From positions 25,608,001 through 25,672,000 of the forward strand of contig CM060733.1 in assembly GCA_030704615.1 (NCBI GenBank): a stretch of 64,000 nt of DNA, written 5' to 3'. A program made the translations under genes and the position numbers. The stretch is from Takakia lepidozioides (lineage: Eukaryota > Streptophyta > Takakiopsida > Takakiales > Takakiaceae). Below, one piece after another: positions 23,016 to 32,883 of the stretch (positions are counted from its first letter, which is position 1; each line of letters starts with the position of its first letter). The notes under the pieces are model-generated. The model made no database searches, was not told the DNA's origin, and saw only the letters and a program-made list of their open reading frames with translations.

Positions 23016-23020
23016 CACCT
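23016..23020. other. Putative target-site duplication CACCT, left
   Basis: CACCT precedes the outer 88-bp repeat and recurs at 35140-35144 after the far 355-bp terminal unit. It suggests that everything between was integrated as one unit, with the caveat that a 5-base match can arise by chance. Confidence 0.5.
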
Positions 23021-23106
23021 GTCGTGCGCATACATATCGCTACACAACTACATCGCTGTCCAAACCACACCACACATATGTGCACAATAAAGTAGTCTGC
23101 CACAAT
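23019..23106. repeat. 88-bp direct repeat, outer copy
   Basis: Identical to 23444-23531 at all 88 positions, beginning CTGTCGTGCGCATACATATC and ending GTCTGCCACAAT. It lies outside the left 337-bp unit. Confidence 0.95.
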
Positions 23107-23442
23107 GATAAGAAAGCTTGAAAGGACACACACTCTCAACACCAGAAATATGAAATCCCTCAACATCACTCTTTGAAATAATAGTCGAGCCAGGGGCACC
23201 CCAAGCTATGGGGACTCCACCCCACAACGACCTACACTCCCATCATAAGCACACTCAGATCTGAAGAATGAAGGAGCTCGGTCGCGCAGGCTCAACTCGA
23301 GAGAGATAGCCGCGCGACTGCCGCTCTCGTGAAGATAAGACAGACCAGGTGTCAAACTAACACTTGACCTAAATCCAAGTGTTAAATACAAATAACTAGT
23401 TTTATTCTAGCTGTTTTCACACTGTGCTTATTTAACTTGACA
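23106..23442. repeat. LTR-like unit, left copy (337 bp)
   Basis: Begins TGATAAGAAAGC and ends TTAACTTGACA on the plus strand (TG to CA). It matches 34785-35139 closely, apart from an 18-base length difference near 23352. It is flanked on both sides by the 88-bp repeat. Confidence 0.9.
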
Positions 23443-23443
23443 G

Positions 23444-23531
23444 CTGTCGTGCGCATACATATCGCTACACAACTACATCGCTGTCCAAACCACACCACAC
23501 ATATGTGCACAATAAAGTAGTCTGCCACAAT
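23444..23531. repeat. 88-bp direct repeat, inner copy
   Basis: On the minus strand this copy begins TTGTGGCAG right after the purine run GGGGGGCGA, so it, rather than the 337-bp unit, has the polypurine-tract context expected at the start of a 3' LTR. Confidence 0.9.
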
Positions 23532-23540
23532 CGCCCCCCT
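23532..23540 (-). promoter_or_regulatory. Probable polypurine tract
   Basis: Minus-strand GGGGGGCGA directly precedes TTGTGGCAG. This is the expected position for plus-strand priming of the methyltransferase element. Confidence 0.6.
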
Positions 23541-23788
23541 AGCTGGTGGATAGGTCCCTCTAACTCCAGATAGCTACAAGATGTAATAGCCACAGCCGTC
23601 CTAAGTCCCCTATCACTGTCCCTATTGTACTCAAATTCTATAGACCAAGAGGCCGGGTACAAGAGTAGCCCCATCGTTAGTCGCCGTCTTGCAATCTGTG
23701 AACTTGAGCCAGGACTTCGTGTATTCAAGGTATCCTGTAGCTGGGCCTTGCGTTGCTTGTTAGCCTTCCATGGTTGTATCCACTCCCA

Positions 23789-24448
23789 CTATCCAATGCA
23801 TTGTGGACATAACCAATCCCCATCCGGAACCATCTCAAGAGGTGGAGTCAAGCATCCCATATGCCAACCTCTAGAGCATCGATCACACACCAGCATGGTG
23901 GCTGCCCCTTTAGCAGACCCACACAACATGCACCTCAAACCTGCAGATACCACTGCCAGGTTTGGGTCAATCCTGCCATCGACATTCGGAAGGTGACATG
24001 GCGCACAATTACGCACATGGTCCTTCCAAGTTATGCCATCCCGACCCTCCAAGACCAAGACGCTTGAAGGCAAGACCTCTCGAACCCTCAAAATAACACG
24101 TCCTGCAGTCACATCCAGGGTCGTAGGAGCAGTCTGCTGCAGATAGACATAGTCACCAGGGTTGAATCTCCGAACCCCAGGACGATAGCCCCCACCACGT
24201 ATGGTAGCATACCTCAACGTATCACGGTGTTGTGCAATGGCAAGGTTCTCGAAAGCCATGGGCATGACTCTCTTGAACAACTCTGCACGCTGCTCACATG
24301 CACGTGCCCACACGTCCGGATCGTCAAGGTTAAGAACTGTAGCAGCTTCTCTGCGAATGGATGTAGGCAAATCCGGCTCTCGGCCAAAGAGAAGAAAGTA
24401 TGGTGAGAAAGAGGCAAGTGATGCTTGCTTGCTGAACCTGTAGCCCAT
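23789..24448 (-). pseudogene. Integrase C-terminal part with PHD finger
   Basis: This 219-residue frame continues the integrase after a one-base shift near 24450-24500: the sequence SPYFLLFGREPDLP belongs to the core, and RFNPGDYVYLQQ is the small beta-rich C-terminal module of gypsy integrases. The last 50 residues form a C4HC3 PHD finger: Cys173, Cys176, Cys188, Cys191, His196, Cys199, Cys214 and Cys217, with the usual Trp (GDWLCPQC) two residues before the last pair. PHD fingers bind histone H3 tails; here it sits where chromoviruses carry a chromodomain, so a role in choosing integration sites is the natural inference. All eight ligands are intact. Confidence 0.88.
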
Positions 24449-24450
24449 GG

Positions 24451-25425
24451 CTAACCAGGGTAACTGAAGGTCCCAATCTCCAGGTGTCCCTTCTGCAAGC
24501 CATACTTGCGCAAACCCCTCTTTACTGTCTGAACAACTCTCTCTGCCAAGCCATCGGCCTCAGGATGATCCCGAGAAGTGGTGCGGTGGTCTATCAAGGC
24601 CTTGTCACACAAAGCCTGAAACTCCCCCAAGAACTCTCTCCCTTGGTCCGTGAGTACCTCAGCTGGAGCACCGAATCGGCTAAGCACACAATCCAAGAAT
24701 GCATACGCAGCTCCCTCACTAGCCTTATCAGGCAATGGAACCAATTCAATCCACTTGGAGAAGTGCTCCACCATCACCAACACGTACTTGTTGTGGCGCA
24801 TGGTCAGTGGCAACGGCCCTGCGAAGTCAAGACTCCACCTGTAGCCCAATCCCATGATCGGAAGAGGGTGCAATTGTGGAGTAGGGGCGTTGAATGAAGC
24901 ACGCACCCTGTCACACACCATGCACCTAGCCACAAATTGTTGCACCTCTGTGTGCATACCACGCCACCAATACTGCCCCTGCAGTAGACTATGAGTGCGT
25001 CGCACCCCAAAATGCCCCAACTCCTCATGGGCATGGCGCACTAACCGTGCCCGCTGTGTTGGGTGAGGCACAATCCTCACTCGACCATCCTCCCACACTC
25101 GGAGCAGGTGTGTCCCCTCCCACTTGAACCTCTTGGCTCGTTGTAGGATCCGATCCCTCTCCTTGGCAGTCATAGTGGCTGTCGTGTCTCCAGTGCGGAG
25201 GTAGTCCAACACAACTGAATCCTCATGTATATCTTTGGCGCCACCTTGCTCATTGCTGGCCTCAGGGTCCTCAGACACTTGATCTACAGTCATCCCTGTT
25301 GCAGGTCCAACCTGGCCTTCCGCTGCCAAGATACACAGAAATGCAGATGCATGCCATCCGGGCACCATCTCCTCGTCCGTCTCACCATGCCACCGAGCTC
25401 CAGTGTCATCTGCTGGCTCGTGCAT
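24451..25425 (-). pseudogene. Integrase, zinc-binding and catalytic core
   Basis: The frame begins at the RNase H end in a new phase relative to 26762-25290. It shows the H2C2 zinc domain HEELGHFGVRRTH to CMVCDR, then the DDE core: WSLDFAGPLP, VLTDQGREFLGEF and the Glu of DGLAERVVQTVKRGLRK. This is a normal Ty3/gypsy integrase. The reading frame is lost near 24451, where a one-base shift restores PGDWDLQLPWLAMGYRFSKQ into the next frame. Confidence 0.92.
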
Positions 25426-27179
25426 GGATTGCGACTCAACCCATCTGCATTGCGATTGACCAAACCCGGTCGATGCACCACCTGAAAGTCATACTCTTGA
25501 AGGATGAGTGCCCACCGTGCAAGCTTCCCCGTAAGCTTGTCTGACTCCATCAACCACTTGAGTGGTTGGTGATCCGTGACAAGGGTGAAGAGATTGCCGT
25601 ATAGATAGCACCTGAAGTGTGCCACGGCCCACACTGCAGCTAAGCATTCTCCCTCATATGAGCTATACTTAGACTCTGCAGCATTGTTCGAGCGGCTAGC
25701 ATAAGCCACTACGAACTCTCTTCCCTCATCATCCACCTGTGTGAGCACCGCTCCAAGCCCCAGCATGCTCCAATCTGTATGCAGCTGAAAAGGACGCCCC
25801 CTGATAGGTCGTCTCAAGATGGGCGCCGAGGTCAACCTCGCCTTGAGCTCTTGAAAAGCTTGTTCTTGCTCATCTTCCCACTGCCACTCCTGGTCCACCT
25901 TGGTCAGCTTGGTTAGAGCCTTTGCAATGGCACTAAATCCCTTAACAAACCGTCTGTAATAGTTTGCTAACCCCATGAAAGCTCGAACTCGGCTCACATC
26001 CGTGGGGCGTGGAACCTGTGCAATGGACTCTACCTTAGTCTGCTGTACCCCCAATCCTCCAGGATATATCATGTGACCCAGATACTCAATCTGGTTGTGG
26101 AAAAACTTGCACTTGCCCGGATGTAACTTCAATCCGTGCGTCCTCAAGCGCTCAAATACCCCCTGAAGGTGTCTCTCATGCTCCTCCACCGTAGCACTAA
26201 AGATGATGATGTCATCTATGTAGCACCGAGCAAACTCCACCCCTGCTAGAATCCTGTCCATGACTCTTTGAAACTCAGCGGGAGCGTTTTTAAGCCCAAA
26301 TGGTAAGAACCGCCACTGGTATAGGCAATCCTTCCCGTGCTCATTGATCCCCCAGAATGCCGTCTTTTGCTTATCCGCCTCCTTGATCGGCAACTGGTGA
26401 TATCCGGATCGTAAATCCAACGTGCTAAAGACCTTGGAATGCCCAATGGCATCAAAGATCTCCTCTGGTGTCGGCATGGCATACCTATCGGACTTGGTCT
26501 GACGATTTACAGGCCGGTAATCACCGCACATACGTCTCTCCGTCCAATTGCCATAGACATCCTTCTTGGCTGGCATCACTGTGGCTGAAGCATACTCTCC
26601 ACCAGAGAGCTCCACCAAACCTGCCTCCCAGAGATCTTGAGTCCTCATCTGAATCAAAGACCTCTCCATGTCACTGTATCTATAGGGTCTCCGAAAGATT
26701 GGCGTGTCAGTGGCCAACTCAATACGGATCTCTTGACCCTTCAGTGCTCCCAAGTCCTTCAAACTGAAGGCAAAGCAATTCCTGTAAGCCCTCAGGAACC
26801 GCCGTATACGTCGTCTCTCTCCTCCGGTGACAATGGGTCCAATGTCAGGCTCCCAATTGTCCTCCGTAACTGCAACCTTAAGTCCAGTGGGCTTAGAGGT
26901 AGAGGACGCGTCCCGTGGTTGCTATGCTGCAACCTCTTGAGCAGTACTCCCTTCCTGCTCAGTCAATGACAAGGCCTCATCCTGCCCCATCATCTCATCA
27001 TTGAGAACCTCCTCATCCCGAGAAGAATCCCCAACCTCATCCATCACAGCTGCCTTGGCTGCCAACTCCCTCTGAACCTCGAGCACCTCCCACGTGTGCC
27101 ATGGATGTCTACACCCCGTGGTCCTCACCGGCTCGCCCCCACTCGCTGCCTGTACCGTCTCGGTAGGCAGAGAGACCAA
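25290..27179 (-). pseudogene. Reverse transcriptase and RNase H of the methyltransferase element
   Basis: One phase is open from 27179 to 25290 except for a single TAG at 26922-26924. The first 85 codons are an acidic linker following the methyltransferase. Reverse transcriptase landmarks are [54 protein letters not shown] and the intact catalytic box CYIDDIIIFS. The connection region (YLGHMIYPGG, ANYYRRFVKGFS) and RNase H (LHTDWSMLGLGAVL, YSSYEGECLAAVWA, TDHQPLKWL, NADGLSR) follow. The frame overlaps the end of the methyltransferase frame by 55 bases, so expression would need a frameshift, or one base has been gained or lost. Confidence 0.93.
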
Positions 27180-28294
27180 GGGAGTGCACTCCGCACTCTA
27201 CGTTGCTCAGCCATAGCCAAGCTGACAATCCAGGTCAAGCAATTGAGATCCATTGCTTGCCCCAACACCTGACGACGTGATGCCTCAGAAAGAGAAGGCA
27301 CCGCCGTGGTCCCAGTGGAAAACCCCATAGCCCGCTCTCGCTCGTCGGCATTAGGCTCCACTAACTGCTGCAACTGAGCATCCCACAGGAGGCCAGGTCC
27401 ACCATCCCGAAAAGCATGGGATCCTGGGAAGCTGAGCAGTGTAGGTAATGCTGCTCGTGGTTGACCCACCCTGTTGACCACTGCCAAAGGCGAACGGTCA
27501 TCGTGTCTCACACGTTGAGACTGCCTCCCTGTGTCCAAAATGCCATCCACGGTGAGGTGTGTTGGCCGCTGCACCCCATCAAATGCACGCTTGAGCAGTG
27601 CGGGTGGCATCAAGTTAGTCCACCATAGCCGTGGACGATGAGCCCGTGATCCCACTGCAGCTGCATCCAGCAGCACTGCTGACCCAAGCCACGACCGGAC
27701 TTGATGCACACTGGCCATCACCCTGGCCCGAGAATCACCCATCAGTGGCACATTCTCCAAGATGTATGCTGGCGATACAGCTTGATGAAGCTGCAAGTGG
27801 CGCAAAATCCGCACCATCTCCCAAAACAGACCCGTCCTCGAGTCTCGCAATCCATTGCCATGCCCGGCTGATGAATGCCCTTGGCAGGGCCAACCTGCCA
27901 CTACCAGATCAATGGAGCCAACCTGCTCCAAATCCGGCGCCCCCAGCAACGAAATGTCTGCTGGCAAGGCTTGTTGGTATCCACGAACTGCAGACACTGG
28001 CAACAAAGCAGGGTACTGCTGTACCAACTGAGCAACATGGCGCAGTGAGACGCGTCGTGCAGTCTCATCCCTCTCCACATACAGGTAACGCCTTACCCGC
28101 ACACCTGCCTGTAGCACAGCAGCCAATCCGGTGCTGATCCCGCCAAACAAGTCCAGAAGGCAAATGCCTTCATCCGGATACTGCCACACAATAGGTGTGG
28201 TATCCAATGGTGACAACTGAGGTGGTCCTGGTGCAATATCCGCACTCTCCTCCTCTCTTGACGGTACAAAAGCCTCTACCCAGGCTTGTTGCAC
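27125..28294 (-). CDS. Cytosine-5 DNA methyltransferase domain in retrotransposon
   Basis: A 390-codon open stretch with every core motif of C5-methyltransferases. Numbering from the GTG codon at 28294: motif I DLFGGISTGL (48-57), motif II YVERDE (72-77), motif IV GWPCQGHSSAG with the catalytic Cys137 (codon 27886-27884), motif VI YILENV (177-182), motif VIII SRAHRPRLWWTN (216-227) and motifs IX/X ERERAMGFS and RRQVLGQAMDLN. The AHRPRxxW.N form and the short region between VIII and IX resemble DNMT3/DRM enzymes rather than DNMT1/CMT. It would transfer a methyl group from S-adenosylmethionine to cytosine. It is in the same phase as the protease frame, separated by one TGA at 28298-28300, so the native protein is a polyprotein segment, not a free start at GTG. 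No motif residue is lost. Confidence 0.92.
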   Translation of the reverse strand: MQQAWVEAFVPSREEESADIAPGPPQLSPLDTTPIVWQYPDEGICLLDLFGGISTGLAAVLQAGVRVRRYLYVERDETARRVSLRHVAQLVQQYPALLPVSAVRGYQQALPADISLLGAPDLEQVGSIDLVVAGWPCQGHSSAGHGNGLRDSRTGLFWEMVRILRHLQLHQAVSPAYILENVPLMGDSRARVMASVHQVRSWLGSAVLLDAAAVGSRAHRPRLWWTNLMPPALLKRAFDGVQRPTHLTVDGILDTGRQSQRVRHDDRSPLAVVNRVGQPRAALPTLLSFPGSHAFRDGGPGLLWDAQLQQLVEPNADERERAMGFSTGTTAVPSLSEASRRQVLGQAMDLNCLTWIVSLAMAEQRRVRSALPWSLCLPRRYRQRVGASR

Positions 28295-28297
28295 CCG

Positions 28298-29068
28298 TCA
28301 ATCAGCAACCTGCTGCAAATCCTTGCTCGTACCCCACAATGGAGTGTGAGCAACCATGGCAGGCAACTCCGCCATACCATGCATGTCATCCTGCTCTGCT
28401 GGAGGTGGCACATCCTCTGCATGGGCATTGCCTTCCAGCAACTCTCCAGGCCAACTAACTGCAGCTGTAAAGGCGGCTAGTGTTGGCATCTTGCCCCGCT
28501 GGGCAGCCGCTATACCCCCAATGAATGTCACAGGGAGCTGTGCACGGCGACCATCGCCTGACTGCCATCCAGGCCTGTAGGATGCTGACTCCTCCCAAAA
28601 GTCCAGGGTGAAGCCCATGGGGTATAACACTGCCCCACCAACGAGGACATCGTAAGAGACCGCGTCTGTCACAATGGCCTTGGCTCGCATTACTGAGCCA
28701 TCGATAGGATGATCCGGCTGCAGTCTAATGGCCAACTGATGCCGTGTCATGCCCCGAGCCTGCTCTGATCCTCCCAGAGATGTCTGTATCTGGAAAGGAC
28801 AAGGCTCCATATCCGCCTCCATGAGGCCCAAACCTGCAATAGCAGCTCTGCCCAACATCAGTGGCTGAGCTCCCGAGTCCAACAAGACCCGCAGTGGCCG
28901 GTACTTCTTGCCTGCCGGTCCACTCAAAGTAAAAATGCCTCCCTGGTTGTCTAACAAGACAACTCCAGGTGTCACCATGGCGCGCTCAAAGGCTGGCCTA
29001 GCTGGCAGCTCCGTCAACCTGGCAGCTGCAGCTTGCCAGGGCGCAGCCGTGGCAGTCTTGACCCTCAA
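28298..29068 (-). pseudogene. Retropepsin-type protease of the methyltransferase element
   Basis: The frame contains the aspartic protease motif RVLLDSGAQPLMLG, followed by a beta-rich stretch with YDVLVGGAVLYPMGF, the retropepsin flap and C-terminal pattern of Ty3/gypsy elements. It would process the polyprotein. The phase differs from that of Gag, which ends at 29100. A single TGA separates it from the methyltransferase. Residues 190-256 form a linker without a recognised domain. Confidence 0.85.
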
Positions 29069-29099
29069 ATCCAGGATCCCTCTGCCACTACACCTTTCA

Positions 29100-30482
29100 C
29101 TAACTCCGCAGAAGATGAAGTGACCTCCCCACTCTCAAGAGTGTTGCTGCTAGTCTGAACACTGCAGCTGGCCTTACCCCCGGCGTCGCAATCATGGTTG
29201 CCGAGAACAATGGGGCTTGACACACAGAGGTGGCTGCCCCCAATAACACACCGGCTGCACTAGCCTTGGTAGCAGGTGTCAGTGCTGCACGTGTAGCTCT
29301 CCCCAATGGCATAGTAACCTCCGCCTCGGTAACAGTCGGGCGAGAACTAGGTGCCATGGATGGCGTCGACACAGTCTCCGCCAATGTGAATGACTGAGGA
29401 AGCCTCGCCTGACGGCTTGCCTCCCCACGCTGTGGATCCAATTCCACCTCTGCACCTCGTGGCTCAGGAACTCGTGCTGCTCCTCGAGTCACGGCTGCAG
29501 CAGACTCCACCTGCTCTAGTGGTAGTGCTGCTCCGCACATGAATCCCATGCCTCCCATATCTCCTCCCTCAGGAGCAGGAGGTGGACCATCCCGCCTGGG
29601 AGCCGGTACCGCCTGAGCTATAGCCATGGCAGCGAGCCTCTGCTCTAGCTGCTGAAGCCGATTGGCCATGCCTTGGTCAACACCCTGACCTCCGCGTCCT
29701 TGGCCATGTGGAGCTTGCCCTTGGCCTGCACCTCGTGCCCGACCACCTCGTCCTCTTTGGGCTGGTCCACCTCGCCCCCGGCCACCATTGTTCCCTTGGA
29801 ACTGGCCTGGGCGCAACTCAGGATGCAAGTCATAACATTGGGCATCTCCATGCCCATACTTGCCGCAATGCCCACACTGCAACTGTGCAGGCTGTGCTTG
29901 TGCCGGCCTTTTGCCACTCTCTGGGCAATCTCTCTTGACATGGGGTCCTCCACATGTCCAACATATCACCCCTGGTTGCTGTTGGCCTGCAAAAGATGCC
30001 ACGGCCTCTGCACCTGAGGTCCCTTGTAAGCTCCATGGAACTTGGGCTGGGCAACCTTGCCCCCCTGACCACGCTGTTTGGGCAGTACCTTGTGCCTGTG
30101 GGCTGGCAGCTGCGCCTCGTGCAGGCATGTCCTTGCCAAATCCAATTGTAACAACTCGCTCCTCCACCATATTGAGCTCAATCCGCTCAGCCAGCAGAAA
30201 CACATCTGCTAATGTGGGTTGGGCTGCTTGTAACAGGGTTGCATCTCGCACCCTTCTCTTCAGCTCCTTGTCCAGAATTCCATACCAAAACTGGATTGCC
30301 TGAGCTTCAGTAACCCCTTGGGTCACACTTATCAAGCGCCTCATACGAGTATACGCCTCTCGCAGGCTCTCACTGGGTTTGCGCTGGAAGTCTTGCAAAC
30401 TTCGCAGCTTCTCTGTCCGTACACCTTGGTAGTTCCTCCGCAACTCCTGGAAGAACTCCACCACCGGGTTGAATCTAGGCAC
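29100..30482 (-). pseudogene. Gag with two zinc knuckles
   Basis: A 460-residue frame: retrotransposon Gag domain (FNPVVEFFQELRRNYQGVR to IELNMVEERV), then zinc knuckles CWTCGGPHVKRDC and CGHCGKYGHGDAQC, then a long Gly/Arg-rich RNA-binding-like tract (GGRGRGGPAQRGRGGRARG) and an Ala-rich tail. Gag builds the particle and packages RNA. The frame stays open upstream of 30482 through a Ser/Thr-rich linker and joins 30568-30930 by a one-base shift near 30600. Confidence 0.88.
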
Positions 30483-30567
30483 ATGTGTTGTAGTCGTGGC
30501 AGGAGGAGTAGTAGCACCTTTTGAACTGGTACCACCTGCAGAAGTACCAGCACTACTTGCTCCACTA

Positions 30568-31062
30568 CTAGTGCTGGCAGTGGGATGGTACTGATGCAGC
30601 TACTGGTCGCGTCGTGCCTCGAGTAATGGAGACGTAGTCAGGTGACCAATACATCCTCCACTCCTCAATCTCTGCTTCATGTCCTCGCCTGAACTCGTGG
30701 TAATCGTCCATAGGCGGGCCTTCCAAATGCTGGAACAGTCCCTTCCACGCCATGAATGGGGTGAATAGCTGTGGATTGCGCATCTGCTGCAAATCACACC
30801 AGCTGTCGAACTCCTGGATAAAGTCATCCAACTCAATTGTGCCCACAGCTCCAGAGTACCTACGAGGCCCCTTGGTAGCTCCATACATCTCCTCCATGTC
30901 GTCCCACAACAATGGCGAATGAAAGTGCACACCTGTTGATGAAGCCTCCGAGTCTGTGTCTGACTCTACAGTAATTGAGGGTGGCGGTGAAGGTGGTCTG
31001 AACCGAATACCTCGTCTTGTGAACCCACTCTCACTGTTACTGCCTGTAGCCGTACTCCCTCA
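30568..31062 (-). pseudogene. Gag N-terminal part
   Basis: The frame runs from a stop at about 31062, through a Ser/Asp-rich start (PPSPPPSITVESDTDS) to LLWDDMEEMYGATKGPRRYS, GTIELDDFIQEFDSWCDLQQ and WKGLFQHLEGPPMDDYHEF. This is the N-terminal half of the Gag domain that continues at 30482. No ATG is certain as the start; the upstream TGA at 31062 may itself be a decay product, because another phase is open there. Confidence 0.75.
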
Positions 31063-31139
31063 AAGCCCTTGGGTAACTCCGTAATGACACTCACAATGTG
31101 CACCTCCTCCACGTGACACTATAAGGCTCTAGTACTAAT

Positions 31140-31847
31140 CTAATAGTGACACGGGTGGGCACCTGTTGCAGTTTAAGGGTCATATCCCAATGGCTCAGGG
31201 CACCTGCACCTGCATCCACCGCAAGAACTCCTATGGTTGGCTGGTCATCAACCCAGCCTCACCATAGAAGAAACACTGGTGGTCTTGCTGGTCATCACTC
31301 CAGCCTCACCACCGACAGCATACTCTAGGATTGACCGGTGATCAAATCCGGCCTAATCCCTATGAAAGCAAACGCCCACACAAAACCAACATGGCGCACA
31401 GTCAAGCATACAGGTGTTGGGGGGGATCCAAACACAAGAAATCAAAACATCAACACCCCCACACCAAAATCCAGCTGCAATGCTGATCCTGCAGAATAGC
31501 CCAGCCCAAAACCCCGGACTGACTGGCCTCCACCAAGAGAGGCTTTGGCAACTACAAGTACAAGGTAATGAAAATAGTACAGAGATGGAGGGGAAGAATA
31601 GAAGCCCGACCAAGCAAGATCTAATCCTGATCTATGCTACCAACTGCCAGACTTCTCTCAAAGTGCCTCGCTCTGCATGATGGTAAGGTATAGGAGGTAT
31701 ATCTATGTCCAGAAACCTGCCACTAACCTTGTCCCAAGCTACAGTAGCTCGCTCTAACCAACCCTCCTCCTCTTTCTGCCAAGTAGAGACAAAGCAATAC
31801 TCCCCTATCTTCCGCTCACTGAACACTAAAGAAAACAAAGGTAGGGT
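31140..31847. other. 5' region of the methyltransferase element, nothing recognised
   Basis: Tandem-like CTGGTCATCACTCCAGCCTCACC motifs occur in diverged pairs at 31240-31320. No coding domain is visible. Confidence 0.4.
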
Positions 31848-32357
31848 CTAATAGTCTCTCAACTCGAAAGCTTTGAGACGGTTGCGGGTGTCCTCATTGC
31901 GGATGACTGCATCGCCCTCAAGCAGAGCAAACTTGTCCTTGCAAATGAACCCCCGCTCGTGGTTGCCTTGTGCAGAGCATGTCTGGCTGCAACGCTGTCT
32001 GATTGCACAAACTTGTGTAGCTCCTGCTCCTCTACTCCAATACACCACGGCCTTGTGGCTGAACACCTTGGTACCCGGGGCTGTCTTTGGCTGTGTTCCA
32101 AGCCTAGCTTTCACCCACTTTGGTATTTCACCTACAGCTGCAGAACTGCTGGCTCCAACAGAGTTCTGACTGTCCAAGGCGATATTGAGGCCCTCAACGC
32201 CAACTACAGCAGTCTGTTGTCTACTGCTAATGCCTGACTCCCAGTATGCAATCAACTCGTCCAACTGTTCTCCACTCAAAATCAGTCTGAGTTCCTTGGG
32301 AAACATAAATTTTGTCCCCTTGGGTGCACAAGCTAAGAGAAGAGACCTGCCCTTCAA
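31848..32357 (-). CDS. Unidentified open frame in element 5' region
   Basis: A 169-codon frame (no ATG at its upstream end) with protein-like composition, for example KFMFPKELRLILSGEQLDEL and IPKWVKARLGTQPK, and a cysteine-containing stretch (CAIRQRCSQTC, FICKDKFALLEGDAVI). I do not recognise the family. It lies upstream of gag on the same strand, so it could be an element-specific extra gene or a captured host exon. Confidence 0.35.
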   Translation of the reverse strand: MKGRSLLLACAPKGTKFMFPKELRLILSGEQLDELIAYWESGISSRQQTAVVGVEGLNIALDSQNSVGASSSAAVGEIPKWVKARLGTQPKTAPGTKVFSHKAVVYWSRGAGATQVCAIRQRCSQTCSAQGNHERGFICKDKFALLEGDAVIRNEDTRNRLKAFELRDY

Positions 32358-32640
32358 TTACGTCCTCATTTCCCCCAGCCATACAAGGAGTGCATCCCTA
32401 GATTTATCTCTCATGTAGACCAGAACAGGTTCTAGAAACAGGATTGTGGATCTTTCATGGCACACTCACACTATAAAAATTCCATAGATTTCTAGCAGAG
32501 TCCCAAAAACAAAAACCAGATCTAGGTAGGTAGATTTCCCCTTTCTGCAGCTATCCTCCCAAAAACTGAGTCAAACGGAGCTTATTTGACAAAGATATGA
32601 CCAATTTGGCTCTAAATCATTTAAATTAGATCAAAGGGGT

Positions 32641-32660
32641 TTTTTTTTTTTTTTTTTTTA
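32641..32660. repeat. Poly-T run
   Basis: About 19 consecutive T, possibly the poly-A tail (minus orientation) of an inserted retrogene or SINE. No flanking duplication identified. Confidence 0.5.
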
Positions 32661-32883
32661 TAAAAAATTTATAAAGGTTTTCAAGTTTAAAAATTTAAAG
32701 TTACACCCAAAATATCTGGGAACTGGTTCCCGGTTCCCTAAGTTCTATATGGTTCCCTAGGTTCCCTGGCCACGTGCCTGCTGTTCCCCTCCATTTCATT
32801 TGAGTTCAACAGAGCTGTGAGATCCGAAACTCCAAGTAGAGTGAGGCTGGAAATTTCATCAACTAGCCTGTGAATCTTCTCCG

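Noticed and set aside
28294-28296. GTG at 28294 as a true start of a separate methyltransferase gene.
   Set aside because: Eukaryotic translation would rarely start at GTG, and the same phase continues upstream into protease across one TGA; a polyprotein segment is more likely.
31125-31138. Minus-strand TTAGTACTAGAGCC resembles the tRNA-Met primer site TTGGTATCAGAGCC just upstream of gag of the methyltransferase element.
   Set aside because: Three mismatches in 14 and no LTR end with a partner at 23020-23531 next to it. It may be a decayed primer site, but I cannot tie it to an LTR.
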